Assembly: GCA_035548125.1 (NCBI GenBank)
Contig: DASZTV010000066.1
Coordinates: 1 to 64,000 of the forward strand
DNA from: DASZTV01 sp035548125
Lineage (GTDB): Bacteria; Actinomycetota; Actinomycetes; JAFAQI01
Direction of reading: 5' to 3'
Length of the DNA stretch: 64,000 bases
Shown: piece after piece, positions 16,323 through 24,621 of the stretch
How the letters are laid out: the number at the start of each line of letters is the position of its first letter
How positions within the stretch are numbered: position 1 is the first letter of the stretch
The notes under the pieces: model-generated
What the model was told of the DNA's origin: nothing
Databases searched by the model: none
Seen by the model: the letters and a program-made list of their open reading frames with translations, nothing else
Translations under genes and position numbers: made by a program

Positions 16323-18620
16323 GTGGCAGGGCCGTTGAGTTTGCTGATCAGGCCGGGGATCAGCGGTCCGGCGGCTCGTCATGAGCGCATCACCCACGTC
16401 GAGCAGCTCCCGTCACGCGAGGGACGGCCCGCCGGCTGGCCCGAATGGGTGAACGCCGACGTCATCGCCGCGTTGCAGCGCAACGGAGTGGTCACCCCTT
16501 GGATCCACCAGAGAGCCGCAGCGGACCTCGCGTGGTCCGGCAGCTCGGTGGTCGTCGCCACCGGCACTGCCTCCGGCAAGTCGCTCTGCTACCTGCTGCC
16601 GGCCCTCACGGCAGCGGCCGACAACGCCGGCTCCACTCTCTACGTCTCGCCGACGAAGGCGCTTGCTGCCGACCAGCTGCGCAGCATCGCGGCCCTCGAC
16701 ATCGAAGGCGTCCGCGCCGCGACGTACGACGGCGACACTCCGATGGAGGAGCGTGACTGGGCGCGGCGCCACGCCGACGTCGTGCTCACCAACCCGGACA
16801 TGCTTCATCACGGCGTACTCCCGATGCACGCCCGGTGGTCGACGACGATGCGTCACCTCCGGTTCGTCGTGGTCGACGAGTGCCACCACTACCGCGGCGT
16901 GTTCGGGTCGCACGTCGCGCAGGTGCTGCGCCGGCTCCGTCGCGTCGCCAACCACTACGGCTCCGATCCGGTCTTCATCCTCGCCTCGGCGACCGTCAGC
17001 GATCCCGGTACGACGGCGCGGCGGCTGGTCGGGTCCGAGGCCGCCGAGGTCACCGACGACGGTTCGCCGCGCGGCGCGGTCGACATCGCCTTGTGGGAGC
17101 CGCCGCTCACCGACGGCGGCGGGGAGAACGGCGCCCCGGTACGCCGGCCGGCGACCGCCGAGGCGGCGACGCTGCTCGCCGACCTCGTCACGGAAGGCGT
17201 CCGCACCGTGGCCTTCGTCCGGTCGCGACGCGCCGCGGAGTCGGTCTCGCTCGGAGCCCGTCGCGCGCTGGACGAGGCGGCTCCCGAGCTGGTCGAACGC
17301 GTCGCGGCCTACCGGGCCGGCTACCTCGCCGAAGATCGCCGCGAGCTGGAACGCGCGTTGCACGACGGCGACCTGCTGGGCCTGGCGAGCACCAACGCGC
17401 TCGAGCTGGGGGTCGACGTCAGCGGCCTCGATGCGGTGCTGATCGCCGGCTGGCCCGGCACGCACGCGTCGTTGTGGCAGCAGGCGGGCCGCGCCGGTCG
17501 AGACGGCCGCGACGCGCTCGCCGTACTCATCGCACGCGACGACCCGCTGGACACCTATCTGGTGCACCACCCGGAGGCGGTGTTCGGCCGTCCGGTCGAG
17601 GCGGCGGTGCTCGACCCGGACAACCCGCACGTGCTGCGGCCGCACCTGGCCGCTGCCGCGGCGGAGCTGCCGTTGACCGAGTCCGACCTGGCGGCCTTCG
17701 GCCCCGCGGCGCGACCGGCGATCGATGCGCTCGTCGCCGAGGGTTTGCTGCGCCGCCGGCCGACCGGGTGGTACTGGACGGCGCGGGAGCGCGCGACCGA
17801 CCTCGCCGACCTTCGCGGGACCGGCGGCCCACCCGTGCGGATCTGCGAGGTCGACACCGGCCGCCTGCTCGGCACGGTCGACGCCGCGACGTCACATGTG
17901 ATGGTCCATCCCGGCGCGGTGTACCTGCACCAGGGCGCGACCTACGTCGTGGACGACCTCGATCTCGAGTCCTCGGTCGCACTGGTCGAGCCCGACAACC
18001 CGGACTGGTCGACTCATGCGCGCGACGTGACCGACATCCGGATCGCCGCGACCCAACGCTCCACGTCGTACGGCGCCGCGACCTTGCACTTCGGCGCGGT
18101 CGACGTCACCAACCAGGTCGTGTCGTTCCTGCGGCGAAAGCTCGGGTCAGGGGAGGTGCTCGGCGAGGAGCCGCTCGACCTGCCGCCGCGAGACCTGCGC
18201 ACCCAGGCGATGTGGTGGACCGTCGACGACGCGTTGCTCGCGCGTGCCGAGGTCGAGGCGCGCGACCTACCGGGCTCGCTCCACGCGGCGGAGCACGCGT
18301 CGATCGGCCTGATGCCACTCGTCGCAACCTGCGACCGATGGGATATCGGCGGCGTCTCGACGGCGTTCCACCCCGACACCGAGTCGCCCACCGTGTTCGT
18401 GTACGACGGCCACCAGGGCGGCGCCGGCTTCGCGGAGCGCGCCTATGAAAAGGCCCAGGAGTGGCTCACCGCGACGCGCGACGCGATCGCCAGCTGTGAG
18501 TGCGCGACGGGCTGTCCGTCGTGCGTGCAGTCCCCGAAGTGCGGCAACGGCAACGACCCGCTCGACAAGGCCGGAGCGGTCCGAGTCCTGACCGCCCTCA
18601 TCGACACCTGCTGGAGGTAG
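16323..18620 (+). CDS. YprA/MrfA-type DEAD/H helicase with DUF1998
   Basis: A superfamily 2 helicase of 765 residues, ortholog by position of Rv3649 and SCO3550, related to B. subtilis MrfA, which repairs mitomycin C damage. The N-terminal RecA domain has a Q-motif-like PWIHQRAAADLAW, Walker A ATGTASGKS and Walker B VVDECHHYRG (DECH). Motif III-like ILASATV follows. The second RecA domain has NALELGVDVSGLDAVL and QQAGRAGRDGRDAL (motif VI). The C-terminal DUF1998 region has the four-cysteine cluster CECATGCPSC...KCGNGND, probably a metal site. Start GTG 16323, with a CAGACT -10-like box 8 nt upstream. Confidence 0.93.
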   Translation: MAGPLSLLIRPGISGPAARHERITHVEQLPSREGRPAGWPEWVNADVIAALQRNGVVTPWIHQRAAADLAWSGSSVVVATGTASGKSLCYLLPALTAAADNAGSTLYVSPTKALAADQLRSIAALDIEGVRAATYDGDTPMEERDWARRHADVVLTNPDMLHHGVLPMHARWSTTMRHLRFVVVDECHHYRGVFGSHVAQVLRRLRRVANHYGSDPVFILASATVSDPGTTARRLVGSEAAEVTDDGSPRGAVDIALWEPPLTDGGGENGAPVRRPATAEAATLLADLVTEGVRTVAFVRSRRAAESVSLGARRALDEAAPELVERVAAYRAGYLAEDRRELERALHDGDLLGLASTNALELGVDVSGLDAVLIAGWPGTHASLWQQAGRAGRDGRDALAVLIARDDPLDTYLVHHPEAVFGRPVEAAVLDPDNPHVLRPHLAAAAAELPLTESDLAAFGPAARPAIDALVAEGLLRRRPTGWYWTARERATDLADLRGTGGPPVRICEVDTGRLLGTVDAATSHVMVHPGAVYLHQGATYVVDDLDLESSVALVEPDNPDWSTHARDVTDIRIAATQRSTSYGAATLHFGAVDVTNQVVSFLRRKLGSGEVLGEEPLDLPPRDLRTQAMWWTVDDALLARAEVEARDLPGSLHAAEHASIGLMPLVATCDRWDIGGVSTAFHPDTESPTVFVYDGHQGGAGFAERAYEKAQEWLTATRDAIASCECATGCPSCVQSPKCGNGNDPLDKAGAVRVLTALIDTCWR

Positions 18621-18629
18621 TGGCCGCGA

Positions 18630-18672
18630 CGCGTGCTTCAGGCACGCGAGCGAGGGAGAACGAAGCCAGGCG
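18630..18672. repeat. Dispersed palindromic repeat, copy A
   Basis: Lies in the 71-bp convergent gap between the helicase and the secreted FN3-like protein. The core starts with a hairpin, CGCGTGC-TTCAG-GCACGCG (18630-18648), followed by a GAGCGAGGGAGAACGAAGC-like tail. The same order (hairpin, purine-rich tail, AACGAAGC, GCG end) recurs at 43162-43204 in the same orientation, with roughly 80% of positions alike by eye. It may also act as a bidirectional terminator here. Confidence 0.6.
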
Positions 18673-18691
18673 CCGGCTGAGCCGCGGCGAC

Positions 18692-19918
18692 TCAGTAGTA
18701 CATCTCGGTGCGGGACACCCAGGCGCGGAGGTGGACTGCGATCAGGAGCAGCACCGCGGCCGCCGCAACGCCGCGCCACAGCGGTGCGCCGGTCAGGCCG
18801 CTCTTGATGTCCTGGACGATGCCCTTGTCGGCGTCCTTCTGGGCGAGGAGCGGCTTCGGGTACTTGATCTTGCCGGGCTTCGCTCCAGGGTCCAGCGGCT
18901 TGATCGAGACTGAGGCGCCGGGCAACGAAGGCGCGTGCACAGCGGGCAGCGAACCGTTCAGCGACGCGGGCGGCAGGTTGTTGCTGATCGTGCCGCCGTT
19001 GCCGTTGGTGTGACCGAGGTCGACGGTTCCGCCGTGATTGCTCGAGCCGCCGGTGCCCGTGGTGATCGAGCCGAGAGACGTGCCGCCGTGGTGGTTGTTG
19101 TCACCACCGTTGCCACCCGTGCCCTTGGTCGGAGTCGGGGTGGCTGTGGGTGACGGAGCCGGCGGCTCCGGGAACGTCGCGGACGCTGATGCGCTCGACG
19201 CGCTCGCGACGTGACCCGCGGCGCAGCTCGCGTTGCCGCAGGAGCGCAGTGCGGTGATCGAGTAGCGCTCGGTGTGACCGGCGACCGAACTCGACATCGC
19301 GGTTGGACCCACCTGGCATACGCCGCCGGAGCAGGCGCTCGCCTCTGGTGAGGCGACCACGTTGCCGGCCGAGTCGGTGATCTCGTAGCCGGTGACGTCG
19401 GGCTCAGGGTTCGCGTTCCAGCTGAACGTCGCGAGCGTTCCCCCCTGCGGGCTGACCGCGAAGTTGGTCGGCTTGGCCGGCGGGATCAGCAGCGTGAAGC
19501 TTGCGGACTTGGTCCGACCCTGGTTGTTGAGAGTGACGGTGTAGGTGCCGTTGTCCGCCGGGCTCGATCCGCCCGCCCACGCCGGGTGCTTGGTGTTGAC
19601 CGACCCGGATGACGGCGCCAAGGTCACGGCGGATCCGCAGTCGGCCTTGTGTGACACCAGCGTGTCGGACACCACACCGGGGCCGCTGATCGACAAGGTC
19701 AGCGGCTTCGGGTTGGACAGCACCGCGCAGTTCGGCTGCGCGACCGCCTGGATCGACGGCGACTGGTTGAACGTGTAGACGTACGACGAGCCACCGGCGA
19801 CGGTGACGGTGTCGTTGTTCGACGCGGCGGAGGCGAACGTCGGGGCGAACCCGACGACGGCAAGTGACGCGACACCTCCGGCGAGCAGAGTGCGGGTGAG
19901 CGCACGAGGTCTGGTCAA
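18692..19918 (-). CDS. Secreted FN3-like surface protein with C-terminal anchor, probable sortase partner
   Basis: A 408-residue exported protein. Residues 1-32 form a signal peptide ending APTFASA. An Ig/FN3-like region follows around residues 140-255 (AKPTNFAVSPQGG, ATFSWNANPEPDVTGYEITD). Next is a Pro/Gly/His-rich linker with GGNGGDNNHHGGTS. The C-terminus has one hydrophobic span (WRGVAAAAVLLLIAVHL) and a short basic tail, laid out like a cell-wall sorting signal. No LPXTG or LAXTG is present before the span; SGLTGAP is the closest. The start overlaps the sortase stop by four bases, which makes it the likely sortase client. The function at the surface is unknown. Confidence 0.8.
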   Translation of the reverse strand: MTRPRALTRTLLAGGVASLAVVGFAPTFASAASNNDTVTVAGGSSYVYTFNQSPSIQAVAQPNCAVLSNPKPLTLSISGPGVVSDTLVSHKADCGSAVTLAPSSGSVNTKHPAWAGGSSPADNGTYTVTLNNQGRTKSASFTLLIPPAKPTNFAVSPQGGTLATFSWNANPEPDVTGYEITDSAGNVVASPEASACSGGVCQVGPTAMSSSVAGHTERYSITALRSCGNASCAAGHVASASSASASATFPEPPAPSPTATPTPTKGTGGNGGDNNHHGGTSLGSITTGTGGSSNHGGTVDLGHTNGNGGTISNNLPPASLNGSLPAVHAPSLPGASVSIKPLDPGAKPGKIKYPKPLLAQKDADKGIVQDIKSGLTGAPLWRGVAAAAVLLLIAVHLRAWVSRTEMYY

Positions 19919-20688
19919 TCTCCCCCCTCGACGCTTGATGGCGGTGCGGTGTGCTTCGGGCTGGGCGGCGCGACGTGGACCGTCGAACTGATCATCTTCA
20001 GCCGGAGCACGATGCGGTGGGATGCCGAGCCGGGCGGGTCACAGCTGGTGAGCGTCAGCCAGTGGCCGGTCGCGAGCTTGCCGATCTGGCTGACCACCGC
20101 AGTGTCGTTGGGCAGGACCACGAACGGGTTGCCGTGGCCGCCGAACGGCGGCACCACCTCGTAGACACAGTTTCCGATCGGCGTCTGCAGCTGGACCTGG
20201 TCGCCGGCCTTCATCTCGTTGATCCGGTTGAACGGCCGGCCGTAGGTCGTGCGGTGCCCGGCGATCGACACGTTGCCCCGGGCGCACGGGTACGGAGTGC
20301 CCGGGTAGTGCCCGGCGCCCGCCTGCAGCGCGGCGACCGACGTGCCTTCGACCACGACGACGCTGACCTGAACGCGCGGGTTGTTGATGACCAGCCGGGT
20401 GAGCCCCTGCCCGGTTCGCACCCCGCCGGTCAGGAACTCGCGCTTGAAGTTCGGGTCGTTGATGTTGAGGTTCACGTGGCGCTGCCGCTGCGCACCGATC
20501 AGGTCGGTGACTGCGGGGAAGGCAAAGATCGAGACGCCACCGACGCACAGCAGTGCCGTCAGCGCGGAGACCGCGCGGCGACCGCCGGGACGTCGCATCG
20601 CGAGCCCGATCAGGCCGCCCATCGGCCGCGCGCCGGTCGTCGCCGCTCCGGGCAGGAACGAGTGTTCCTGCTGCGGGGGTTGAGACAT
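19915..20688 (-). CDS. Class E sortase
   Basis: A membrane transpeptidase of 257 residues that would attach surface proteins to peptidoglycan. After an N-terminal cytoplasmic stretch there is one membrane span (residues ~40-62), then the sortase beta barrel. The catalytic set is complete: His145 in SIAGHRTTYG, Cys206 in LTLTSC and Arg215 in SASHRIVLR. The TLTSC motif and the YPC/CARGN region fit class E, whose members usually read TLTTC. A proline-rich C-terminal tail of about 25 residues is unusual. Four-base overlap with the FN3-like gene downstream; 175 bp separate it from the pilus operon, with no recognisable site in the gap. Confidence 0.9.
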   Translation of the reverse strand: MSQPPQQEHSFLPGAATTGARPMGGLIGLAMRRPGGRRAVSALTALLCVGGVSIFAFPAVTDLIGAQRQRHVNLNINDPNFKREFLTGGVRTGQGLTRLVINNPRVQVSVVVVEGTSVAALQAGAGHYPGTPYPCARGNVSIAGHRTTYGRPFNRINEMKAGDQVQLQTPIGNCVYEVVPPFGGHGNPFVVLPNDTAVVSQIGKLATGHWLTLTSCDPPGSASHRIVLRLKMISSTVHVAPPSPKHTAPPSSVEGGD

Positions 20689-20863
20689 GGCGGTCAGGTC
20701 CTCCGGAAGGGCGGGGGAAGGTAGGCGAGGGTCGCTGTGGATCCAACGACCTCAGCGACACCAAGGTTACGTCGGCGCCGCGCTACCCGTTCCGTTCCAG
20801 TTTCGGCTGTTTTCAGGCATTTCCTCAGTATTTGGACGCCGAAACTCACCCCTCGGTTCCCCT

Positions 20864-21229
20864 TCAGTGCGCGCTGGCCGGGCCCGCCCTCGCCCGCGCC
20901 ACCACCGGACCGAACACGGCGAGGACGCCGGGCGGTCGCACCTCCACCTTCACGGCCGCGATCGCGTCGATGACGACGCAGCCCACCAGCCGGCCGCCGT
21001 TTCGCGACGCGAGCTCGCGGCCGCGGGCACAGGCGCTCGCCGGCCCGTCGATGGCGGCCGCGGCGGCCGCGAGCGCGGCGGCGTCCGCCGCGGCAATTGC
21101 CCGATGCCGGCTGGCGGTCGCGAAGCCGAGCGCGAGCGCGACCATCGTCGCTACCGCGATCAGGCCGATCGCGGCCATCATCGCGACGGTCGCGCTTCCG
21201 CGCGAGCCGCACCCGCGGTCGCGCGTCAT
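20864..21229 (-). CDS. TadE/TadG-like pseudopilin, Rv3654c-like
   Basis: Last gene of the Tad-like pilus operon, 121 residues. A short basic N-terminus (MTRDRGCGSRGSA) precedes a long hydrophobic helix (VAMMAAIGLIAVATMVALALG). An Ala-rich helical segment with AAADAAALAAAAA follows, then a small periplasmic tail. This is the usual layout of TadE/TadG minor pilins (helicase/secretion neighbourhood family). It overlaps the upstream TadE-like gene by four bases. It probably forms a minor component or anchor of the pilus; no direct function is visible. Confidence 0.8.
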   Translation of the reverse strand: MTRDRGCGSRGSATVAMMAAIGLIAVATMVALALGFATASRHRAIAAADAAALAAAAAAIDGPASACARGRELASRNGGRLVGCVVIDAIAAVKVEVRPPGVLAVFGPVVARARAGPASAH

Positions 21230-21633
21230 GGCGAGACCGAGCCGACGCGCGGCTCGAGCGCGGCCACCGACCGCTGACGAAGCGTCAGTGACGGCAGCCT
21301 GCCGAGCAGCCCGTGCCCTGACAGCCGATCGACCACCGTCGCGGTGACCGTGCCATCGGAGACGGAGAGCTCGAGCGTCGCTCCGCCGGGAGCTGCGCGC
21401 AGTGCGACGGAACGGACCACCGCTTCGGGTTCACCGCGTGCCGCGAGCCTCGCCGCGGTCGCGGCAGCGTCGGCGCATTTGAGCTGGTCGGTCACCGCGA
21501 TCACGCCGCCGAGAGCGGTCGCCGCGACCAGGACCAGGCTGGGCAGGGCGATCGCGAACTCCGCGGTCACCATGCCGTCGTCGTGACGCCGGGGCCCGGC
21601 CGAACGCCGAGCCCGGCCGGGCCTCCGGTTCAC
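21226..21633 (-). CDS. TadE-like minor pilin, Rv3655c-like
   Basis: A 135-residue TadE-family protein. The N-terminus has a charged leader (RRPGRARRSAGPRRHDD) followed by GMVTAEFAIALPSLVLVAATALGG, the canonical TadE transmembrane motif with a conserved Glu after the G-x-x-T-A. The periplasmic part is short, with ADAAATAARLAARGE typical of the family. It is 10 nt downstream of the Flp-like pilin gene and overlaps the next gene by four bases. Confidence 0.85.
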   Translation of the reverse strand: MNRRPGRARRSAGPRRHDDGMVTAEFAIALPSLVLVAATALGGVIAVTDQLKCADAAATAARLAARGEPEAVVRSVALRAAPGGATLELSVSDGTVTATVVDRLSGHGLLGRLPSLTLRQRSVAALEPRVGSVSP

Positions 21634-21643
21634 AGCTGCAGCC

Positions 21644-21829
21644 TCAGAAGCCAGGGATCAGGTGGAACGCCTTGGTGACCACAGACTTGACCAGGTCGAA
21701 CACAAAGTCGCCACTGAGGATCTTGTACAGCACCGCCGCGAGCGCGCACGCCGCGACCGTTCCGATGCAGTACTCCGCGGTCGACATTCCCAGGTCCGTG
21801 CTGCGCAATGCCCGCCACAGTCGGCTCAT
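21644..21829 (-). CDS. Flp-like pilin, DUF4244 / Rv3656c-like
   Basis: A 61-residue small pilin-like protein. The leader MSRLWRALRSTDLG is followed by MSTAEYCIGTVAACALAAVLYKIL. The G|M-S-T-A-E-Y junction resembles the Flp prepilin processing site with Glu at +5, and a single hydrophobic helix follows. It is the likely major subunit of the Tad-type pilus encoded by the surrounding operon. No prepilin peptidase (TadV) is found in the window, so processing would rely on an enzyme elsewhere. The overlapping 72-codon reading at 21630-21848 is another frame. Confidence 0.88.
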   Translation of the reverse strand: MSRLWRALRSTDLGMSTAEYCIGTVAACALAAVLYKILSGDFVFDLVKSVVTKAFHLIPGF

Positions 21830-21986
21830 CGCCGTCTCCCTTCACCACCGGCGACCGGCCGGTCGGGCCGCGACGAACGCCGCGGCGGGGCGACAGTGCG
21901 ACAGCTCCGACGGGACCGGACCCTGATGCGCCGGACTGTGGATCGCCGCGGCAGCGCCGCTGCGATGTGGGCGGCCTCGGCGGACC

Positions 21987-22643
21987 TCAACGCGTGGATC
22001 CGAACAAGCCGATCACCACGGGCACGACCGCGACGAGCACGAACGCCGGAAGAAAGAGGAGTCCGAGCGGGATCACGGACCAGACCGACGCCTGCTGCAC
22101 CCGCTGCTGCAACCGGCTGTGCCGCCGCGCGCGAATCCGCGCGGCCACGCGGCGCAGGTCCTCGGCGACCGCAGCGCCCGACTGCGTAGTGCGAGCCGTG
22201 GTGCGAGCGACCGGCTCGAGCCACGGGTCGGCGTACCACGCGTGCCACGCCTCGGCGGCCGGCGCACCGCGACGCAACGCCGCAGCCGCCGCGCGGCAGG
22301 CATCTCCCGTCACGGTGTCCCCGGCGATCGCCGCTGCGTCGAGCGCCTCGGGTAATGCCAGGCCCGCGGCGAGGCAGCCGGCGAGCAGCTCGACGACGAC
22401 CGGCACCTGGTCGGGGGCGGCCGCGGGCGGAGGATCCGGGCGCGCCGCGAGCAGCAGCCCGGCGCCCGCCCCGACACCGACCAGCAGCCCGAACACCCCA
22501 CCGAGCCCGAACACCCCACCGGCCGCCGTGGCGCCGGCGAACACGAGTCGACGCACCGACCATCGCCGGGACGCGGCCGGTGGCGGTTGGGGGACGGTCC
22601 AGCCGGTCGAGACCCGTTGCAGCCGGCTGCGCGGGCTGTTCAT
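21987..22643 (-). CDS. tadC: TadC-like type II/IV secretion membrane protein, Rv3657c-like
   Basis: A 218-residue inner-membrane platform protein of the GspF/TadC type. It has a hydrophobic pair near residues 33-67, then a cytoplasmic T2SSF helical domain (ELLAGCLAAGLALPEALDAAA ... SGAAVAEDLRRVAARIRARR). The C-terminal hydrophobic pair is SVIPLGLLFLPAFVLVAVVP. ATG 22643 is taken because it overlaps the TadB stop by four bases; longer readings upstream are another gene's shadow. 157 bp without a gene separate it from the Flp-like pilin. Confidence 0.85.
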   Translation of the reverse strand: MNSPRSRLQRVSTGWTVPQPPPAASRRWSVRRLVFAGATAAGGVFGLGGVFGLLVGVGAGAGLLLAARPDPPPAAAPDQVPVVVELLAGCLAAGLALPEALDAAAIAGDTVTGDACRAAAAALRRGAPAAEAWHAWYADPWLEPVARTTARTTQSGAAVAEDLRRVAARIRARRHSRLQQRVQQASVWSVIPLGLLFLPAFVLVAVVPVVIGLFGSTR

Positions 22644-23461
22644 CCGCGCAGCGCCCATCGGGTGATGAAGCGGCTGACCGCGACGCCGATCCCGTCGAGG
22701 ACCGCTGCGCCCGCGAGCAGCGCCCAGCCGATCGGACGATGGAGGAGCAGCTGGAACGGGTGCGCGCCGATCGACTGGCCCAGCCCGAGCCCGAACATCG
22801 GTAAACAGGCGAGCATCACCATCGTTGCGCGCGGCGCCGCCAGCGCCGCCTGCATCTCGTGCCGCAGCTCCTGGTCGCGATCCATCGCCTCTCCGAGCCG
22901 CTCGAGGACGAGGGCCACCCGGCCGCCGGCCGACTCGGTGACCGCCCACGCGGCCGCCACCGACCCGAGCCGCTCGGCCCCGGGAATCCGGGCGGCAGCC
23001 GACAGCTCCGTGGCCGCGCTGCCGCCGACCTCGACGGCAGCGGCCGCCGCCTGGATCACGGCCGCGAGCGGGCCCGCGGCGCGGGCCGCCGCGGCGAGCG
23101 CCTCCTTCGACGTCCGGCCCGCCCGCAGCTCGCCGGCAAGGGCGAACGTCACCTCGACGACCGCCACCTCGCACGCCGCGCGATGTGCGACAGCCGCCCG
23201 GTGGCGCCGCACGAGCTGCACCCCGCCGGGTGACAGCCCGGCGAGCAGCGCCAGTGGAAACGCGACGTGCATCACCAGAAGGGTCATGGCGGCGGCCCCG
23301 CCGAGCCCGACGGTCGTGAAGCCCACCGTCCCGGGCGCGGATCGCTGCAGGTTCGCCGCGGCACGCAGCGGCAGGCGCTGCCGCGCGCTTCGGGGACGCC
23401 GCAGGAAGACGGCAGACGCGCAGGCGGTCGCCGCGACCACAGTGATCAGCCCGCCGGTCAA
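22640..23461 (-). CDS. tadB: TadB-like platform protein, Rv3658c-like
   Basis: A 273-residue partner of TadC in the inner-membrane platform. It starts TTG 23461, which forms a TTGA overlap with the CpaF stop; upstream codons of the same frame lie inside cpaF and look non-coding. One hydrophobic segment opens the protein. The T2SSF domain follows with FALAGELRAGRTSKEALAAAA and SAGGRVALVLERLGEAM. Two C-terminal spans (ATMVMLACLPMFGLGLGQSI, GWALLAGAAVLDGIGVAV) complete the fold. Confidence 0.85.
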   Translation of the reverse strand: MTGGLITVVAATACASAVFLRRPRSARQRLPLRAAANLQRSAPGTVGFTTVGLGGAAAMTLLVMHVAFPLALLAGLSPGGVQLVRRHRAAVAHRAACEVAVVEVTFALAGELRAGRTSKEALAAAARAAGPLAAVIQAAAAAVEVGGSAATELSAAARIPGAERLGSVAAAWAVTESAGGRVALVLERLGEAMDRDQELRHEMQAALAAPRATMVMLACLPMFGLGLGQSIGAHPFQLLLHRPIGWALLAGAAVLDGIGVAVSRFITRWALRG

Positions 23462-24621
23462 CGTCTGCCGAGCCGATCGTCGAGCACGTCGGCCGCTGTC
23501 GCCGCGACGACGCCGTCGGGAGTGAAGCGGTAGGCAGGTACGACTGTCGCGAGCCCGTCCGGCGATGCCACGAGGACGCTCAGGCCGGCCATGCGTCGGC
23601 GGCCATCGGCGCCGCGGGACAGATGCAGGACGACGTCGACCGCGGCCACGAGCAGGCTGTGTGCCGCCGCGCGCGGCACACCTGCCTGGCCGCACAGCGA
23701 CTCGATGCGCGCGGGTAGATGCTCGGCGCGGTTGGCGTGCACGGTGCTGCAGCCGCCTTCATGACCGGTGTTCAGCGCGGCGAGCAGGTCGAGCACCTCG
23801 CCGCCTCGTACCTCCCCGACGACGAGCCGGTCAGGTCGCATCCGCAGCGACTGGCGAACCAGCACGTCGAGCGAGACCGCGCCGACGCCTTCGGAGTTCG
23901 CGGGACGCGACTCGAGCCGCACGACGTGCGGGTGGGCCGGCCGAAGCTCGGCGGCGTCCTCGACGAGGACGAGGCGCTCCACCGGATCTGACAGCGACAG
24001 CAGGCTCGACAGCACGGTCGTCTTTCCGGTCCCGGTGCCACCCGTCACGAGGAACGCGAGCCGCGCGGCGATCAACCGGCGCAACATCTCCGCACCGTCG
24101 ACCGGTAGCGACCCGGCGTCGACCAGCTGCGCGAGGGTGAACACCCGGCGCGGCGGCACCCGCAACGAGATGCAGGTGCCTTCCGGTGCCAACGGCGGTA
24201 TCACGGCGTGCACCCGCACCCCGTCAGCCAGCCGCGCGTCGGCGTACGGCGCGGCGTCGTCGAGCCGTCGGCCGCCGGCAGCGACCAGCCGGACGGCGAG
24301 CCGTCTCGCGGTGTCCTCGTCGTGGATCTCCAACCCGCTCGGCCTCGGCCCGTCGCCGCGATCGACCCACACCGGGCCCGGACCGTTCACGAGCACGTCG
24401 GTCACGCCCGGCTCCGCGAGCAGCGGTGCGAGCGGTCCGGCGCCCTGCAGCTCCGAGCCGAGCGTTCCGGTGATGTCGAGCAGGGTCGACAGGCCGGCCG
24501 TCGGCGCCTCGTCGCGGACCGCGGCGGCGAGCGTGGTGGGGTCGAACCGGTCCGCGGACGAGGCGAGCCGCCGGCGGACCCGGCCCAGCAGCTCGGGCTC
24601 GTTGGCCTCGACGCCGGTCAC
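23458..24621 (-). CDS. cpaF: CpaF/TadA pilus secretion ATPase, Rv3659c-like
   Basis: The hexameric ATPase that powers Tad/Flp pilus assembly, 387 residues. Walker A is VTGGTGTGKTTVLSSLL, followed by LVLVEDAAEL (Asp box) and Walker B-like RMRPDRLVVGEVRGGEVLDLL. The His box is NTGHEGGCSTVHAN. The N-terminal region (ELQGAGPLAPLLAEPGVTDV) is the CpaF all-beta domain. Four-base overlaps on both sides tie it into the operon. Confidence 0.94.
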   Translation of the reverse strand: MTGVEANEPELLGRVRRRLASSADRFDPTTLAAAVRDEAPTAGLSTLLDITGTLGSELQGAGPLAPLLAEPGVTDVLVNGPGPVWVDRGDGPRPSGLEIHDEDTARRLAVRLVAAGGRRLDDAAPYADARLADGVRVHAVIPPLAPEGTCISLRVPPRRVFTLAQLVDAGSLPVDGAEMLRRLIAARLAFLVTGGTGTGKTTVLSSLLSLSDPVERLVLVEDAAELRPAHPHVVRLESRPANSEGVGAVSLDVLVRQSLRMRPDRLVVGEVRGGEVLDLLAALNTGHEGGCSTVHANRAEHLPARIESLCGQAGVPRAAAHSLLVAAVDVVLHLSRGADGRRRMAGLSVLVASPDGLATVVPAYRFTPDGVVAATAADVLDDRLGRR

